Assembly: GCA_900491605.1 (NCBI GenBank)
Contig: UESW01000047.1
Location: 62,001 to 126,000 of the forward strand
Reading direction: 5' to 3'
Source: Calamus simplicifolius
Taxonomy: Eukaryota > Streptophyta > Magnoliopsida > Arecales > Arecaceae
DNA: 64,000 bases
The notes under the pieces are model-generated. The model saw nothing but the letters and a program-made list of their open reading frames with translations. It was not told where the DNA came from and did no database searches. The translations under genes and the position numbers were made by a program. The stretch's first letter is position 1; each line of letters starts with the position of its first letter. Below are positions 23,331-34,324 of this stretch, one piece after another.

Positions 23331-25085
23331 ATAATCTTGAAGGCTCGGCTACAACCGAGTAACGGTCTCCGAACCTTGGCAGCGCCAAGTAAAATATAAT
23401 CTTGAAGGCTCGGCAATGCCGAGTAATTTATTTGGAAGCCTCGGTTACAACCGAGTAGCATCTTTGAAGGCTCGGCAACACCGAGTAATTTATTTGGAAG
23501 CCTCGGTTACAACCGAGTAGCATCTTGGAAGGCTCGGCAACACCAAGTATTTTATTATTTGAAAGACTCGGTTACAACCGAGTAGCATTTTGGAAGGCTC
23601 GGCAACACCGAGTTTTTATTATTTGAAAGCCTCTGTTACAACTGAGTAGCATCTTTGAAGGCTCGGCAACACCGAATAATTTATTTGGAAGCCTCGGTTA
23701 CAACCGAGTAGCATCTTGGGAAGGCTCGGCAACACCAAGTAATTTATTTGGAAGCCTCGGTTACAACCGAGTAGCATCTTGGGAAGGCTCGGCAACAACG
23801 AGTGATTTGTTATTTGAAGGCTTGGCAACACCGAGTAATTTATTATTTGAAGCCTCGGTTACAACCGAGTAGCAATTAATATTTGGAAGCCTCGGTTACA
23901 ACCGAGTAGCATCTTGAGAAGGCTCGGCAACAACCAAGTAATAAATTTCCAGAGTATCGGCCAAAGACCGAGTGATATATTTCTGAAGGCTCGGCAACAA
24001 CCGAGTAATAAATTCATCCATAAAAGTATGCTCTTTCTATACCCATTTTTATTCATTGAATTAAATTCTGTTTTTAAAGGCCTGCGAAATTCTTATAACT
24101 CTCCTTGAAAGCTGCAATAAGAAGAAGGTCGTATAAATCCTCGGCCGGGCTGAGCAACAAAATCTCGGTGCCTTGGCAGCGCCAAGTAAAATATAATCTT
24201 GAAGGCTCGGCAATGCCGAGTAATTTATTTGGAAGCCTCGGTTACAACCGAGTAGCATCTTTGAAGGCTCGGCAACACCGAGTAATTTATTTGGAAGCCT
24301 CGGTTACAACCGAGTAGCATCTTTGAAGGCTCGGCAACACCGAGTAATTTATTTGGAAGCCTCAGTTACAACCGAGTAGCATCTTGGAAGGCTCGGCAAC
24401 ACCGAGTATTTTATTATTTGAAGCCTCGGTTACAACCGAGTAGCACCTTGGAAGGCTCGGCAACGAGTAATTTGTTATTTGAAGCCTCGGTCACAACCGA
24501 ATGGCAATTAATATTTGAAGCCTCGGTTACAACCGAGTAGCATCTTGGAAGGCTCGGCAACACCGAGTATTTTATTATTTGAAAGACTCGGTTACAACCG
24601 AGTAGCATTTGGAAGGCTTGGCATCACCGAGTAATTTATTTGGAAGCCTCGGTTACAACCGAGTAGCATCTTTGAAGGCTCGGCAACACCGATTATTTTA
24701 TTATTTGAAAGACTCGGTTACAACAGAGTAGCATTTTGGAAGGCTTGGCATCATCGAGTAATTTATTATTTGAAGCCTCGGTTACAACCAAGCAGCAATT
24801 AATATTTGGAAGCCTCGGTTGCAACTGAGTAGCATCTTGGGAAGGCTCGGCAACAACGAGTATATATTTCTAAAGGCTTGGCAACAACCGAGTAATAAAT
24901 TTCTAGAGCATCGGCAAAAGACCGAGTGATATATTTCTGAAGGCTCGGCAACAACCGAGTAATAAATTCATCCATAAAAGTATGCTCTTTCTAGACCCAC
25001 TTTTATTCATTGAATTAAGTTTAGTTTTTAAAAGGCCTGCAAAATTTTTATAACTCTCCTTGAAAGTCACAATGAGAAGCAAGTC
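23331..25085 (+). repeat. Tandem array B: paired CTCGG hairpins in two higher-order blocks
   Basis: A dimer of about 60 bases recurs some 25 times. One half has CTCGG-CAACA-CCGAG. The other has CTCGGTT-AC-AACCGAG, a perfect 7-bp stem with a 2-base loop. Linkers are TAATTTATTTGGAAGC and TAGCATCTTGGAAGG. The array is split by a non-hairpin spacer at about 24007-24130, which recurs at about 24961-25085. Array and spacer are therefore themselves duplicated with a period near 950 bases. Confidence 0.85.
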
Positions 25086-25090
25086 ATAAA

Positions 25091-26590
25091 AAGCTCCGGC
25101 CAGAGTCGGAGTGCATCTCGTATTACCGGAAGCCCCGACCAGAGCCGAAGTGCATAAGCCCCGGTCAGAGCCGGAGTGCATCTCTTATCATAAAAAGCCC
25201 CGGCCAGAGCCGGAGGCCTCTTATCATAAAAAGCCCCGGCCAGAGCCGGAGTGCATCTCTCATTATCGGAAGCCCTGGCCAGAGCCGGAGTGCATCTCTC
25301 ATTATCGAAAGCCCGGCCAGAGCCGGAGTGCATCTCTCATTATCGGAAGCCCCGGCCAGAGCCGGAGTACATCTCTTATTACCGAAAGCCCCGGCCAAAG
25401 CCGGAGTGCATCTCTCATTATCGGAAGCCCCGGCCAGAGCCGGAGTGCATCTCTTATTACCGAAAGCCCCGGCCAGAGCCGGAGTGCATCTCTCATTACC
25501 AAAAGCCCCGGCCAGAGCCGGAGTGCATCTCTTATTATCAAAAGCCCCGGCCAGAGCCGGAGTGCATCTCTCATTATCGAAAGCCCCGGCCAGAGCCGGA
25601 GTGCATCTCTTATTACCGAAAGTCCCGGCCAAAGCCGGAGTGCATCTCTCATTATCGGAAGCCCCGGCCAGAGCCGGAGTGCATCTCTTATTATCAAAAG
25701 CCCCGGCTAGAGCCGGAGTGCATCTCTTATTATCAAAAGCCCCGGCCAGAGCCGGAGTGCATCTCTTATTATTAAAAGCCCCGGTCAGAGTCGGAGTGCA
25801 TCTCTTATCATAAAAAGCCCCGACCAGAGCCGGAGTGCATCTCTCATTATCGGAAGCCCCGGCCAGAGCCGGAGTGCATCTCTTATTACCGAAAGCCCCG
25901 GCCAAAGCTGGAGTGCATCTCTCATTATCGGAAGCCCCGGACAGAGCCGGAGTGCATCTCTTATTACCGAAAGCCCCGGCCAGAGCCGGAGTGCATCTCT
26001 TATTACCGAAAGCCCCGGCCAAAGCCAGAGTGCATCTCTCATTATCGGAAGCCCCGGCCAGAGCCGGAGTGCATCTCTTATTACCGAAAGCCCCGGCCAG
26101 AGCCGGAGTGCATCTCTCATTACCAAAAGCCCCTGCCAGAGCCGGAGTGCATCTCTCATTATCAAAAGCCCCGGTCAGAGCCGGAGTGCATCTCTTATCA
26201 TCAAAAGCCTCGGCCAGAGCCGAAGGGCATCACCTATTAACAGAAACCTCGGCCAAGACTGAGTGACATGTCGGAACCCTCGGCTAAAGCCGGAGGGAAT
26301 TTCTTATTGATCTTCAAAAGCCCGGCTAGAACCGGAGTGCATCTCTTATTATCAAAAGCCCCGGCCAGAGCCGGAGTGCATCTCTTATTATCAAAAGCCT
26401 CGGCCAGAGCCGAAGGGCATCACCTATTAACAGAAACCTCGGCCAAGATTGAGTGACATGTCGGAACCCTCGGCTAAAGCCGGAGGGAATTTCTTATTGA
26501 TCTTCAAAAGCCCCGGCCAAAGCCGGAGTGCATCTCTTATTATCAAAAGCCTCGGCCGAAGACTGAGTGATATATTTCTGCAGCCTCGGC
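25091..26590 (+). repeat. Tandem array C: 39-bp CCGGCCAGAGCCGG repeat
   Basis: About 30 near-identical 39-bp units run without interruption to about 26200. More diverged units follow, with a 190-bp segment duplicated at about 26204-26390 and 26393-26580. Each unit has an inverted CCGGC-CAGA-GCCGG core and a CTCTTATTATCAAAAGC-type linker with three recurring variants. The period is a multiple of three and stop-poor, so long frames open on both strands; these are not genes. Confidence 0.9.
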
Positions 26591-26814
26591 CAATCCGAGT
26601 GATACAACACTAAAGCTTCGTCCCAGCCGGATAATTTCTCGGACACTCTAGTGCAACTAAAGCACCTTATTTTACTTCAGCAAGAGGGCCGCCCAGGCCT
26701 TTCTTTAACCTACACAGAGATAAATACTTCCTCTATAGAGGATCGAATGACACGTCCCCTAAATAAGATTGCTCCAGAATTCTACTCCCTATATCCGAAA
26801 TTACACTTCGGACT

Positions 26815-26831
26815 AGGGAGTGGGGGGCATG
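26815..26831 (+). promoter_or_regulatory. Polypurine tract of the non-autonomous Tat-type element
   Basis: AGGGAGTGGGGGGCATG directly precedes the 3' LTR, as expected for plus-strand priming. Its GGGGGGCAT ending is shared with the polypurine tract of the other Tat element. Confidence 0.8.
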
Positions 26832-28314
26832 TGATGAGAGGTAAAATCGTCATTGCATTGTTGACCACTCACATCGGCGATGGGGTCACGTCCAGTCCAA
26901 ATGCCCTGCTTGCCAGCTGGCCTGTTGGCGCGACATTCTAGCAACAAGAGTCTCCTCATAATGAAGAAAGAGAATAAGAGGGAAAAAGTAGCCACGTCAT
27001 GTGCGTGGGTTCTCCCAAGGGCCCTCTCATTAATATCCATCAAATCAATAAGCCAGAGCATTCAATGATGCAGAAACGATCATAATGACTTGGCCAGCAT
27101 TTAATGGAATAAAAAGAGGAAAAAGTATAGTTCGGCTAACATGCCTCGGCAAATATAGTTCGGCAAGAATAACTCGGCCAACATGCCTTGGCAAATGTAG
27201 TTTGGCCAACATGCTTCGGCAAATATAGTTCGGCAAGAATAACTCGGCCAACATGCCTCGGCAAATGTAGTTTGGCCAACATGCCTTGGCAAATATAGTT
27301 CGGCAAATATAGTTTAGCAAATATACTTCGGCAAACATGCATCGGTACATATGCTTCGGCCAACATACCTCGGCACTCTAGCTCAGTTTCCGCAACCGCG
27401 ATATGACCTTCGCACCAACGCAATTATGGCCCCATAAAGGCCATATGCATTTACCTGCTTTAAGGCATTTAATGCCTTATCTCCTTGCATTTATGGCTGC
27501 AACGTTGCCCGGCACTTTTTGCGTAAGGAAGGATGGCGTCATAAAGCCGAGACAAAGAGTTCTTGACTCCATGCTTCACAGAAGTCCGACTCGACCAACC
27601 ACATTGTACTTCGGCAGGTTCGGCCACCTTATGCCTCGGTAGCCCGAGCTATTCTTATGCTACTGCCATCAAGGCCAGACCATTCCTCGGCCATTCGATC
27701 CGAGCTACTTCAGACCTCTGCGGAATCTGGCGAGAGAGTTCAAATTCACTGTAACAGAATAAGATTCCAAGAATCATGCCAAAACGTGGCCTAAGACTTA
27801 CAATAGTGGCCTAGGACCACGCAGCCACTGAGTCTCAAGCCATCGGCCAGCTCTCCCCGCCTCCCAGCCGTCGATCCTCTAACTAACCAGATATGGATCC
27901 TACCGGCCCTGTAACAACCTGATTCGAATCCGTTTCGAATTCCAACAACTTTCAGACCTCATCCAGAGCACGTCCAAGAAGTCAGGTGACCGCCTATAAA
28001 TACTACCACCCTCAAGCCTCTCAGGTACGGTGATTCTACGCCCATTTTTCATTCGCAGTTCTTACACTCTGCCATGAAAGCTCCCACGAGAGCTCGGAGG
28101 AACTCTTCCTGAGAGATCCACCTCCTCATTATCTGGTTGATCGCCGATTTTCTCCCACTGACTTGGGCGTCGGAGGGTCTTCCGTAGAGGGCCACCCCCA
28201 ACGCCTCTTGCGTGAGGACTGTCTTGCAGGTCCGCCTAGAAGGAAGGGAGCCCATGCTGCAGCCCGATCGCGCCCGAGTCGGAGGACGGATTTCAGCGGC
28301 AACAGACTCTTTGA
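26832..28314 (+). repeat. 3' LTR of the non-autonomous Tat-type element
   Basis: The LTR runs from TGATGAGAGG to GGCAACA, pairs with 20356-21830 and is followed by GACTC. It shows the same CTCGGC-rich U3 array (27120-27380) and TATA box (near 28000). Confidence 0.92.
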
Positions 28315-28319
28315 AGCGA

Positions 28320-28557
28320 TCGATCACTTGATTGGGTTGGAATTCTCTGCAGCCTAAGGGGTGTGTAGCAGAGTTTTATGAATGCAAGACTCGAGGTGGC
28401 ACATACAATTTGGACATAGCCTGAACTCTTTACTGGCACTGTCACTGACCATGGAGGTGCACAGCTCTGACAGCTTGATTGATTTGTTGATGTGTTGAAA
28501 TTTTTACTTTCTTTTTTGGCCAGCAGAAGAAAGTAGACCAATAGGTTCATATATAAA
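28320..28557. other. Short host flank between two retroelements
   Basis: No gene is seen. It continues the F-box 3' flank and ends at ATAAA (28553-28557), the target site of the copia element. A 27-base stretch at 28442-28468 recurs inverted at 34769-34795. Confidence 0.5.
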
Positions 28558-28955
28558 TGTTGGCTTTTTCTCCATTAAGCGTATCGGTTAGATACGATTA
28601 AGATGATCCTATATTCCGATATTGAAGGATTACATGAATTCAAAATTTGAATTCACGATTAAGATAAGAATTCGTCAACCATATCCGTTTGAAGCGCCCT
28701 TTATGATGGACAAATAAGGCATAAAGAAATATAAAACGGGAAGGTCCCTACGCCTGGTCTCGAGAGAAAGTTACACCATCGCTGAGAGAGACCATAAAGT
28801 ATGGAAGAGCCTTACCCTCATCTGAAAGAAAAGTCAACCGGGAGCAATGGCTGAAGGTATTTATGTATCAATCATAATTTACTTTATTTTTCATGATAAA
28901 TATATATGTTTCCACATATATGATAGGGATCAATATATTTAATTTTAGTCTATCA
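28558..28955 (+). repeat. 5' LTR of the copia element
   Basis: This 398-bp LTR contains the inverted word TATCGGTTAGATACGATTAAG near its start. It ends ATTTTAGTCTATCA, directly before the primer-binding site. Confidence 0.93.
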
Positions 28956-28957
28956 TT

Positions 28958-28969
28958 TGGTATCAGAGC
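28958..28969 (+). promoter_or_regulatory. tRNA-iMet primer-binding site, copia element
   Basis: TGGTATCAGAGC is the standard plant retrotransposon site complementary to the initiator methionine tRNA 3' end. It lies two bases after the LTR. Confidence 0.92.
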
Positions 28970-30628
28970 ATATAAAAATACCTTTGCTTTGATTATTAGG
29001 ATTGTTTCTATTAATATACAGATTTGATAAAATTCATGTGAAACGATCATTATATCATTTATTTGATAAAGAGGGTAGTCCAAAGGAGAGGCCACTGGTA
29101 GTACCTTGGATTATTTGACCCAACGAGCATATGGTAGGGATATTAGGAACGTACCAATAAGGAAGGCTACTGTAGTATATGGGTGCGTTTGACCCTACTA
29201 CCTGCGTACCGAAAGAGTTAATAGGTCATCAAAAATCATCTGAAAGGATATTATATCTGATAAACTCTTAATATTCAGTTTATTTAATTTAGTTTTATTT
29301 AAGAGATGCATCAGTAAGATATATGCCATGAAGCATGCACCTATCTGTTCGCTCAGCCTTTTTGGATATAGTTTAAATAAAAGAGAAATCCAAATGTCTC
29401 ACGATTAAATCACCATGAGAGGATGCGTGGGCTTCTTTACTGAAGACGCCTCTTACGGAAGATGTGCTGGCCATACAGAATTAAAAAAAAAAGGAAATTG
29501 CAAGGCACCCGCGTGCCTGGGCTGTCGCTAACTAGGCCAAGCACTGCGGCCACCGCCTGGGCAAGGCACCCCACCGCCTGGCCCAGTAGCCAAGCTGGCC
29601 AGTGCCTGGGCCAAGCGCCCCACCGCCTGGCCCAGCTGCTAGGCTGGCCCAGGCGATGGTAGCACTTGGGCCAGGCACTAGGCCCAACATGCTAGGCCGG
29701 CGACCAGGTTGGCCCAGGCGGGTGCCTGGCCAGCCGCTAGACGGGGCCGTGCGCCCAGTCTGGGCTACAGCAGGCTGTGCCCAGCTTGAACTGCAGTAGG
29801 TTGGATTGCAGCAATCTGGGCTACATCACATCTGATCCAAAAATATTTGGGGTGATTGAGAGATTTTTTTAGTTAAATTAAACTATTGGAATTGAGTGAG
29901 GATGATGGGCTGCTGGCTCGTCCATCAAGTGGTTGGGCCGTTGGACTGGCCTATTTATGTTCAATTATATTTAGAATTTGTGTGTATAAATTTTATGAAT
30001 TATGCATGCATCTTAAGTGACATAATTGAGAATAAATTTTAAATAATGTCTAAGTGATAAATATAATTGAATAATTGAGGAGTAGCCACAGCATCCTTAA
30101 TTATAAAATTGTATAATAAAGTTAATAAATCACATAAATAATAGACATTAATTGTAATTAATTATAGATATAATAAAATTTATCCCATGGAAATTTTTAT
30201 TATTATATAATGAATTAGGATAAAATATTAAATTATATTTTTCTAATTTATCTATAAGAATTAGAAAGAAGGAACATGATTTGATAGTTTTATCATACTG
30301 ACTTAAGTGAATCTAATTGAATTAAAGCTTTAGCCCACATGCAAGTTTTATGTTAGTAGATTCATTGTTTTATATTTATATAATTAATTAAGATAAAATA
30401 TCAAATTATATTTTCTAATCTACCCATAGAAATTAGAAAGAAGAAACATAATTTGATAGTTTTATTATACAGACTTAAGTGAATCTAATTGAATTAGAGC
30501 TTTAGCCCACAAGCAAGTTTTATGTCAATAGATTCATTATTTTCTAAATGCATAATTTACATTGGTAAAGCATTTTTATTAGCCTCAATTTTTGATAATA
30601 AGCATGTATATTTAAATTTTGCAGTTAT
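28970..30628 (+). other. Long non-coding leader of the copia element
   Basis: No protein frame is recognised. A GC-rich island at about 29500-29830 is built from GCCTGGCCCAG and CTGGGCC words and contrasts with the AT-rich rest. A segment of about 170 bases at about 30215-30370 is repeated at 30390-30545 (GAATTAGAAAGAAG through TTTATGT). Both may be later acquisitions or regulatory leader sequence. Confidence 0.6.
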
Positions 30629-31406
30629 GCAACCTGTAAATTTCTCTGATATAAAATGTGACATACTTGAATTGAGGGGTGATAACTATAAGGTTTAGAA
30701 GGAAAGAATTCTTCTTCATCTGGGCTGGATGGATATTGATTATGCTATAAGGAAGGATGAACCACCTTCAGTAACTCAAACCAGCACTCCTAGTGAGATT
30801 GCGATTTATGAACGTTGGGAGCGATCTAATCGCTTAAGTGTAATGTTCATAAAGACAAAAATCTCTGTTGGTATACGTGGTTTAATCGATAAGCATGAGA
30901 ATGTCAGGAAGCTACTAAAGGCCATTGATGAGCAATTCAGTACTTTAGTCAAAGCTCTTGTTTGTTATGAATCTAATATGGCTGATGTTATTTATAACAC
31001 ATGGTGGATTGATTCTAGTTCTACGATCCACATTTGCAATACTTTGCAGGGTATGCAAAACCTAAGGAAGCCAGTAGGAAGTGAGCAGTATATCTCTTTA
31101 GGAAACAAGATGCGCTCACATGTGAAAGCTATAGGGACATGCACTTTAGTTCTTAGTAGTGGTTTTGTTTTAAATTTGGAAAAGACCTTTTATGTACCTA
31201 GTTTTTCTAGGAATTTAATTTTAGTTTCAAGACTTGTACCTTTGGGTTATTCTTTCAACTTTTCATATGCTTCTTCCAGTTTATATTATAAATCTGAACT
31301 TGTTGGGAATGATACTTTATTTGATGGTCTTTTCTATATTAATTTGCAAAGCAATACCATTCATGATGTGATGTATGTTAGGGTTGGCATGAAAGATGTA
31401 TTATAA
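30629..31406 (+). pseudogene. Gag remnant fused to protease, copia element
   Basis: From ATG at 30629 the frame has LRGDNYKV, then a stop (TAG, about 30698) where a Trp codon is expected, then WMDIDYAIRKDEPPS and a helical gag region. It then passes directly into the protease (TWWIDSSSTIHICN, then LNLEKTFYVPSFSRNLILVS). The rest of gag, including the CCHC knuckle, is missing, so an internal deletion joined the two near 30950. The protease active site is D-S-S where D-S-G is expected. The product would not be a working Gag or protease. Confidence 0.8.
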
Positions 31407-32280
31407 ATGATAAGTCTTCTATTTTATGGTATCGGAGATTGGGACATATCTCCATAGATAGAATCAAGAGATTAGTGAATGAAGGAGTACTCAATACTTT
31501 GAACTTCACTGACTTTGACACTTGTGTGGACTGCATTAAGGGAAAGCAGACCAATAAGTCAAAGAAAGGTGCCAAGAGGAGTTCAGACCTATTAGAGATC
31601 ATACACACAGACATTTAATTATTATCTGAATATGGATTTTCATAGTCCGAAATACTTTATCTGCTTCATTGATGACTACTCATGATTTATGTATCTCTAC
31701 TTGCTTCATAATAAGAACGAAGCATTAGATGCCTTTAAGGTGTTCAAGGCAAAAGTAGAGACACAATATGGAAAACAAATAAAAATTATGAGATCTGATA
31801 GAAGAGGTGAGTATTATGGGAGATACATAGAGGATGGACAAATGTCTGGTCTATTTGAGAAGTTCCTTGAAGACATGGGATTATTGCCCAATATAGTTTA
31901 CCTGGCTCACCTGATCAAAATGGTGTAGCAGAAACAAGGAACCGAACATTGATGGACATGATGAGGAGCATGATTAGCAGCTCCAAACTACCTAAGTTCT
32001 TATGGACAGAAGTTCTCAAGATGGTTGTGTATATTGAATCGAATTCCAACCAAGGTTGTTTCTAAAATATCATTTGAGTTATTTAAAGGTTGAAAACCAA
32101 GTTTGCGACATGTACACGTATGGGGATGCCCATGTGAAGTGAGAGTATACAATCCATAAGAGAAAAAGCTGGACCCTAGGACCATTAGTGGGTATTTTAT
32201 TAGATATGCCGAGAGGTCCAAGGGATATAGATATTACTATCCATCTCACATAACTTGGATTGTGGAATCAAGAAATGCCA
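31378..32280 (+). pseudogene. Integrase region, copia element
   Basis: The GAG-pre-integrase zinc block (LWYRRLGHISIDRIKRLVNEG, then CVDCIKGKQTNKSKKG) spans 31415-31575. A stop follows at about 31617. The core is in pieces (AKVETQYGKQIKIMRSDRRGEY, PDQNGVAETRNRTLMDMMRS). A GYIRYAERSKGYRFYYPSH-type block lies near 32190-32245 and VESRNAKFLENDLISGSD near 32262-32310. At least three frame changes or stops break it. Confidence 0.8.
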
Positions 32281-32589
32281 AATTTCTTGAGAATGACTTG
32301 ATCAGTGGGAGTGATCAATTGCAAAGCATGATTCCTAAAAGGGAACATTCTGGTGCTCAACCTTTCACTTCAAGTGACAAACTGATTATTGTTCATAGTG
32401 CCCCTCAAGATCAAACGAGCATTATACAACCAGTCATTGAAATTTCATAATTTGCTGATAATGAACTAGTAGATCTAGTCTCTCATGAGTTATCAGAGAG
32501 AGTTGAACAATCAACTTCGCCAGAGGAGATTGTTATAATATTAAGAAGATCTACAAGAGAAAAGAAATCTGCAATTTCTAGTGACTATA

Positions 32590-33645
32590 TTGTGTATCTT
32601 CAAGAATCAGACTATAATATTAGAGCTAAAAATGATCCTAAAACATTTTCACAAGTCATGAATTGTAAGGAATTTAATTTATGGTATGATGCTATGAAAG
32701 ATGAGATAAATTCTATGGCATTTAATGGAGTCTGAAATCTTGTTGAGTTGCTTGATGGAGCAAAAGCCGTTGGCTGTAAATAGATCTTTAAGACCAAGAA
32801 AGTCTCGTTAGGAAATATTAAGCAATATAAGGCAAGACTCGTTGCTAAGGGATTCACTCAAAGAGAAGAAATTGATTACAAGAAGACATTTTTTCTGTAT
32901 CCAAGAAAGATTTCTTCCGCATTATCATGGCACTTGTTGCATATTTTGACTTAGAGCTACAACAAATGGATGTGAAAATTACATTTCTTAATGGAAACTA
33001 GAGGAAAAGGTTTATATGAAACAACCTGAAGGTTTTTTCTCTAGTAATAATGAGCAACTAGTATGCAAGCTTAAGAAATCTATATATGGGTTGAAACAAG
33101 CCTCTCGACAATGGTACTTAAAATTTCATGATGTGATTTCTTCATTTGGATTTGTAGAGAACATCATGGATCAATGTATATACCAGAAGGTTAGTGGAAG
33201 CAAAATTTATTTTCTGATCGTATATGTAGACGATATTTTACTTGCAACTAATGATAAAGGTATGTTACATGAGGTGAAACAATTTCTCTCTGAGAATTTT
33301 GACATGAAAGATATGGGTGATGCCTCTTATGTCATTGGCATTAAAATTCAGAGAGACAAACTTCGAGGTGTTTTAGGTCTATCTCAAGAAACCTATATCA
33401 ACAAAATTTTAGAGAGATTTCGGATAAAAAATTATTCACCGAGTATAGCTCCCATAGTCAAGGGTGACAGATTCAATTTGAGTCAGTGCCCAATGAATGA
33501 CTTTGAGAGGGAGGAAATGAAAAACACTCCATATGCCTTAGCTATTGATAGCTTGTTGTATGCTCAGGTCTGTACAAGGCCTGACATAGCATTTGTAGTT
33601 GGGATGTTGGGGAGATATCAGAGTAATCCAGGTTTAGACTACTGA
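32590..33645 (+). pseudogene. Reverse transcriptase region, copia element
   Basis: The N-terminal part is broken at 32734, 32780 and around 32890-33010. From 33016 one frame of 209 residues is open, with VCKLKKSIYGLKQASRQWYL, the catalytic YVDDILLATND box near 33225, SQETYINKILERF and CTRPDIAFVVGMLGRYQSNP. Only this palm-to-thumb part remains readable. RT normally makes the element cDNA. Confidence 0.88.
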
Positions 33646-33975
33646 AGAGCTACTGAAAGATTATGAGGTACATATTTGACTGCTACATCTACTATATATA
33701 TGCAAGAAGAGTTCATTGCTTGTTTTGAGGCTATATTGCATGGTGTATGATTGAAGAGTTTCATCTCAAGGCTTAGAATTGTTGATTCTATTGCTAGGCC
33801 AATTAAATTGTACTATGATAATTCAGCTGTTGTATTTTTGACTAAAAACCACAAGAGCAGTAGTCGAAGTAAACACATCGACATTAAGTATTTAGCCATA
33901 AGAGAACGTGTTAAAGAAAATAAAGTGGTTATAAAACATGTTAGCACTGAATTGATGATAACTTTTCCTTGACTA
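33646..33975 (+). pseudogene. RNase H remnant, copia element
   Basis: After the RT stop, sequence jumps to TATST and EEFIACFEAILHG (33680-33745) and, past a stop, to LKSFISRLRIVD, KLYYDNSAVVFLTKNH and SKHIDIKYLAIRERV. The first half of RNase H (the Y-S-D-S-D-Y-A-G block) is absent, so 150-200 bases were deleted here. RNase H removes the RNA template during cDNA synthesis. Confidence 0.8.
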
Positions 33976-34324
33976 AAGGCATGCCAATTAAGAATTTTAA
34001 GGATCATATGGTACGAATGGGAGTTGGTCACATGATATAATTTAGTTGTATGGACAACTACTTGTACAATGAAACTCTTTTATGGTTGTGATGTTTTTTC
34101 ACATTCAGTTATTTAGTGTACACATTTATTTTGTGATGAGCATCATTAAGTTGGACCTAGAATAAACATGGGGTTTATTCATTAAGTTATATTAGTTTAT
34201 GTTTAAAAATATAATACATTGTGATATATGATAAATAATAATTGATTTTAAGAGGACCTATTGTCATGATTCATGTATTCTGTTTCTTACTATAGTAATA
34301 GAATATACGGACCAAGTGGAAGAA

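Larger units (their letters stand above)
20356..28314 (+). mobile_element. Non-autonomous Tat-type gypsy element with hairpin-repeat arrays
   Basis: LTRs at 20356-21830 and 26832-28314 are flanked by the 5-bp direct repeat GACTC (20351-20355 and 28315-28319). A TTGGCGC primer-binding site follows the first LTR and a GGGAGTGGGGGG polypurine tract precedes the second, so it reads on the plus strand. The interior is only 5.0 kb. It has a gag N-terminal stub, a 180-bp piece of its own LTR, the integrase C-terminus, then about 3.5 kb of tandem repeats. Protease, RT, RNase H and most of integrase are absent. Any mobility would need proteins from an intact relative. LTRs differ by about 4 percent over the first 215 bases. 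The first LTR starts TA instead of TG. Confidence 0.92.

Noticed and set aside
25111..26266. Long overlapping open frames on both strands
   Set aside because: They come from a 39-bp tandem unit whose length is a multiple of three and lacks stops. Repeated peptides with no family resemblance and several frames open at once mark them as by-products.
25091..26590. CRISPR-like appearance of regularly spaced palindromic repeats
   Set aside because: The whole 39-bp unit, including the linker, is repeated, so there are no unique spacers, and the setting is a plant retroelement.
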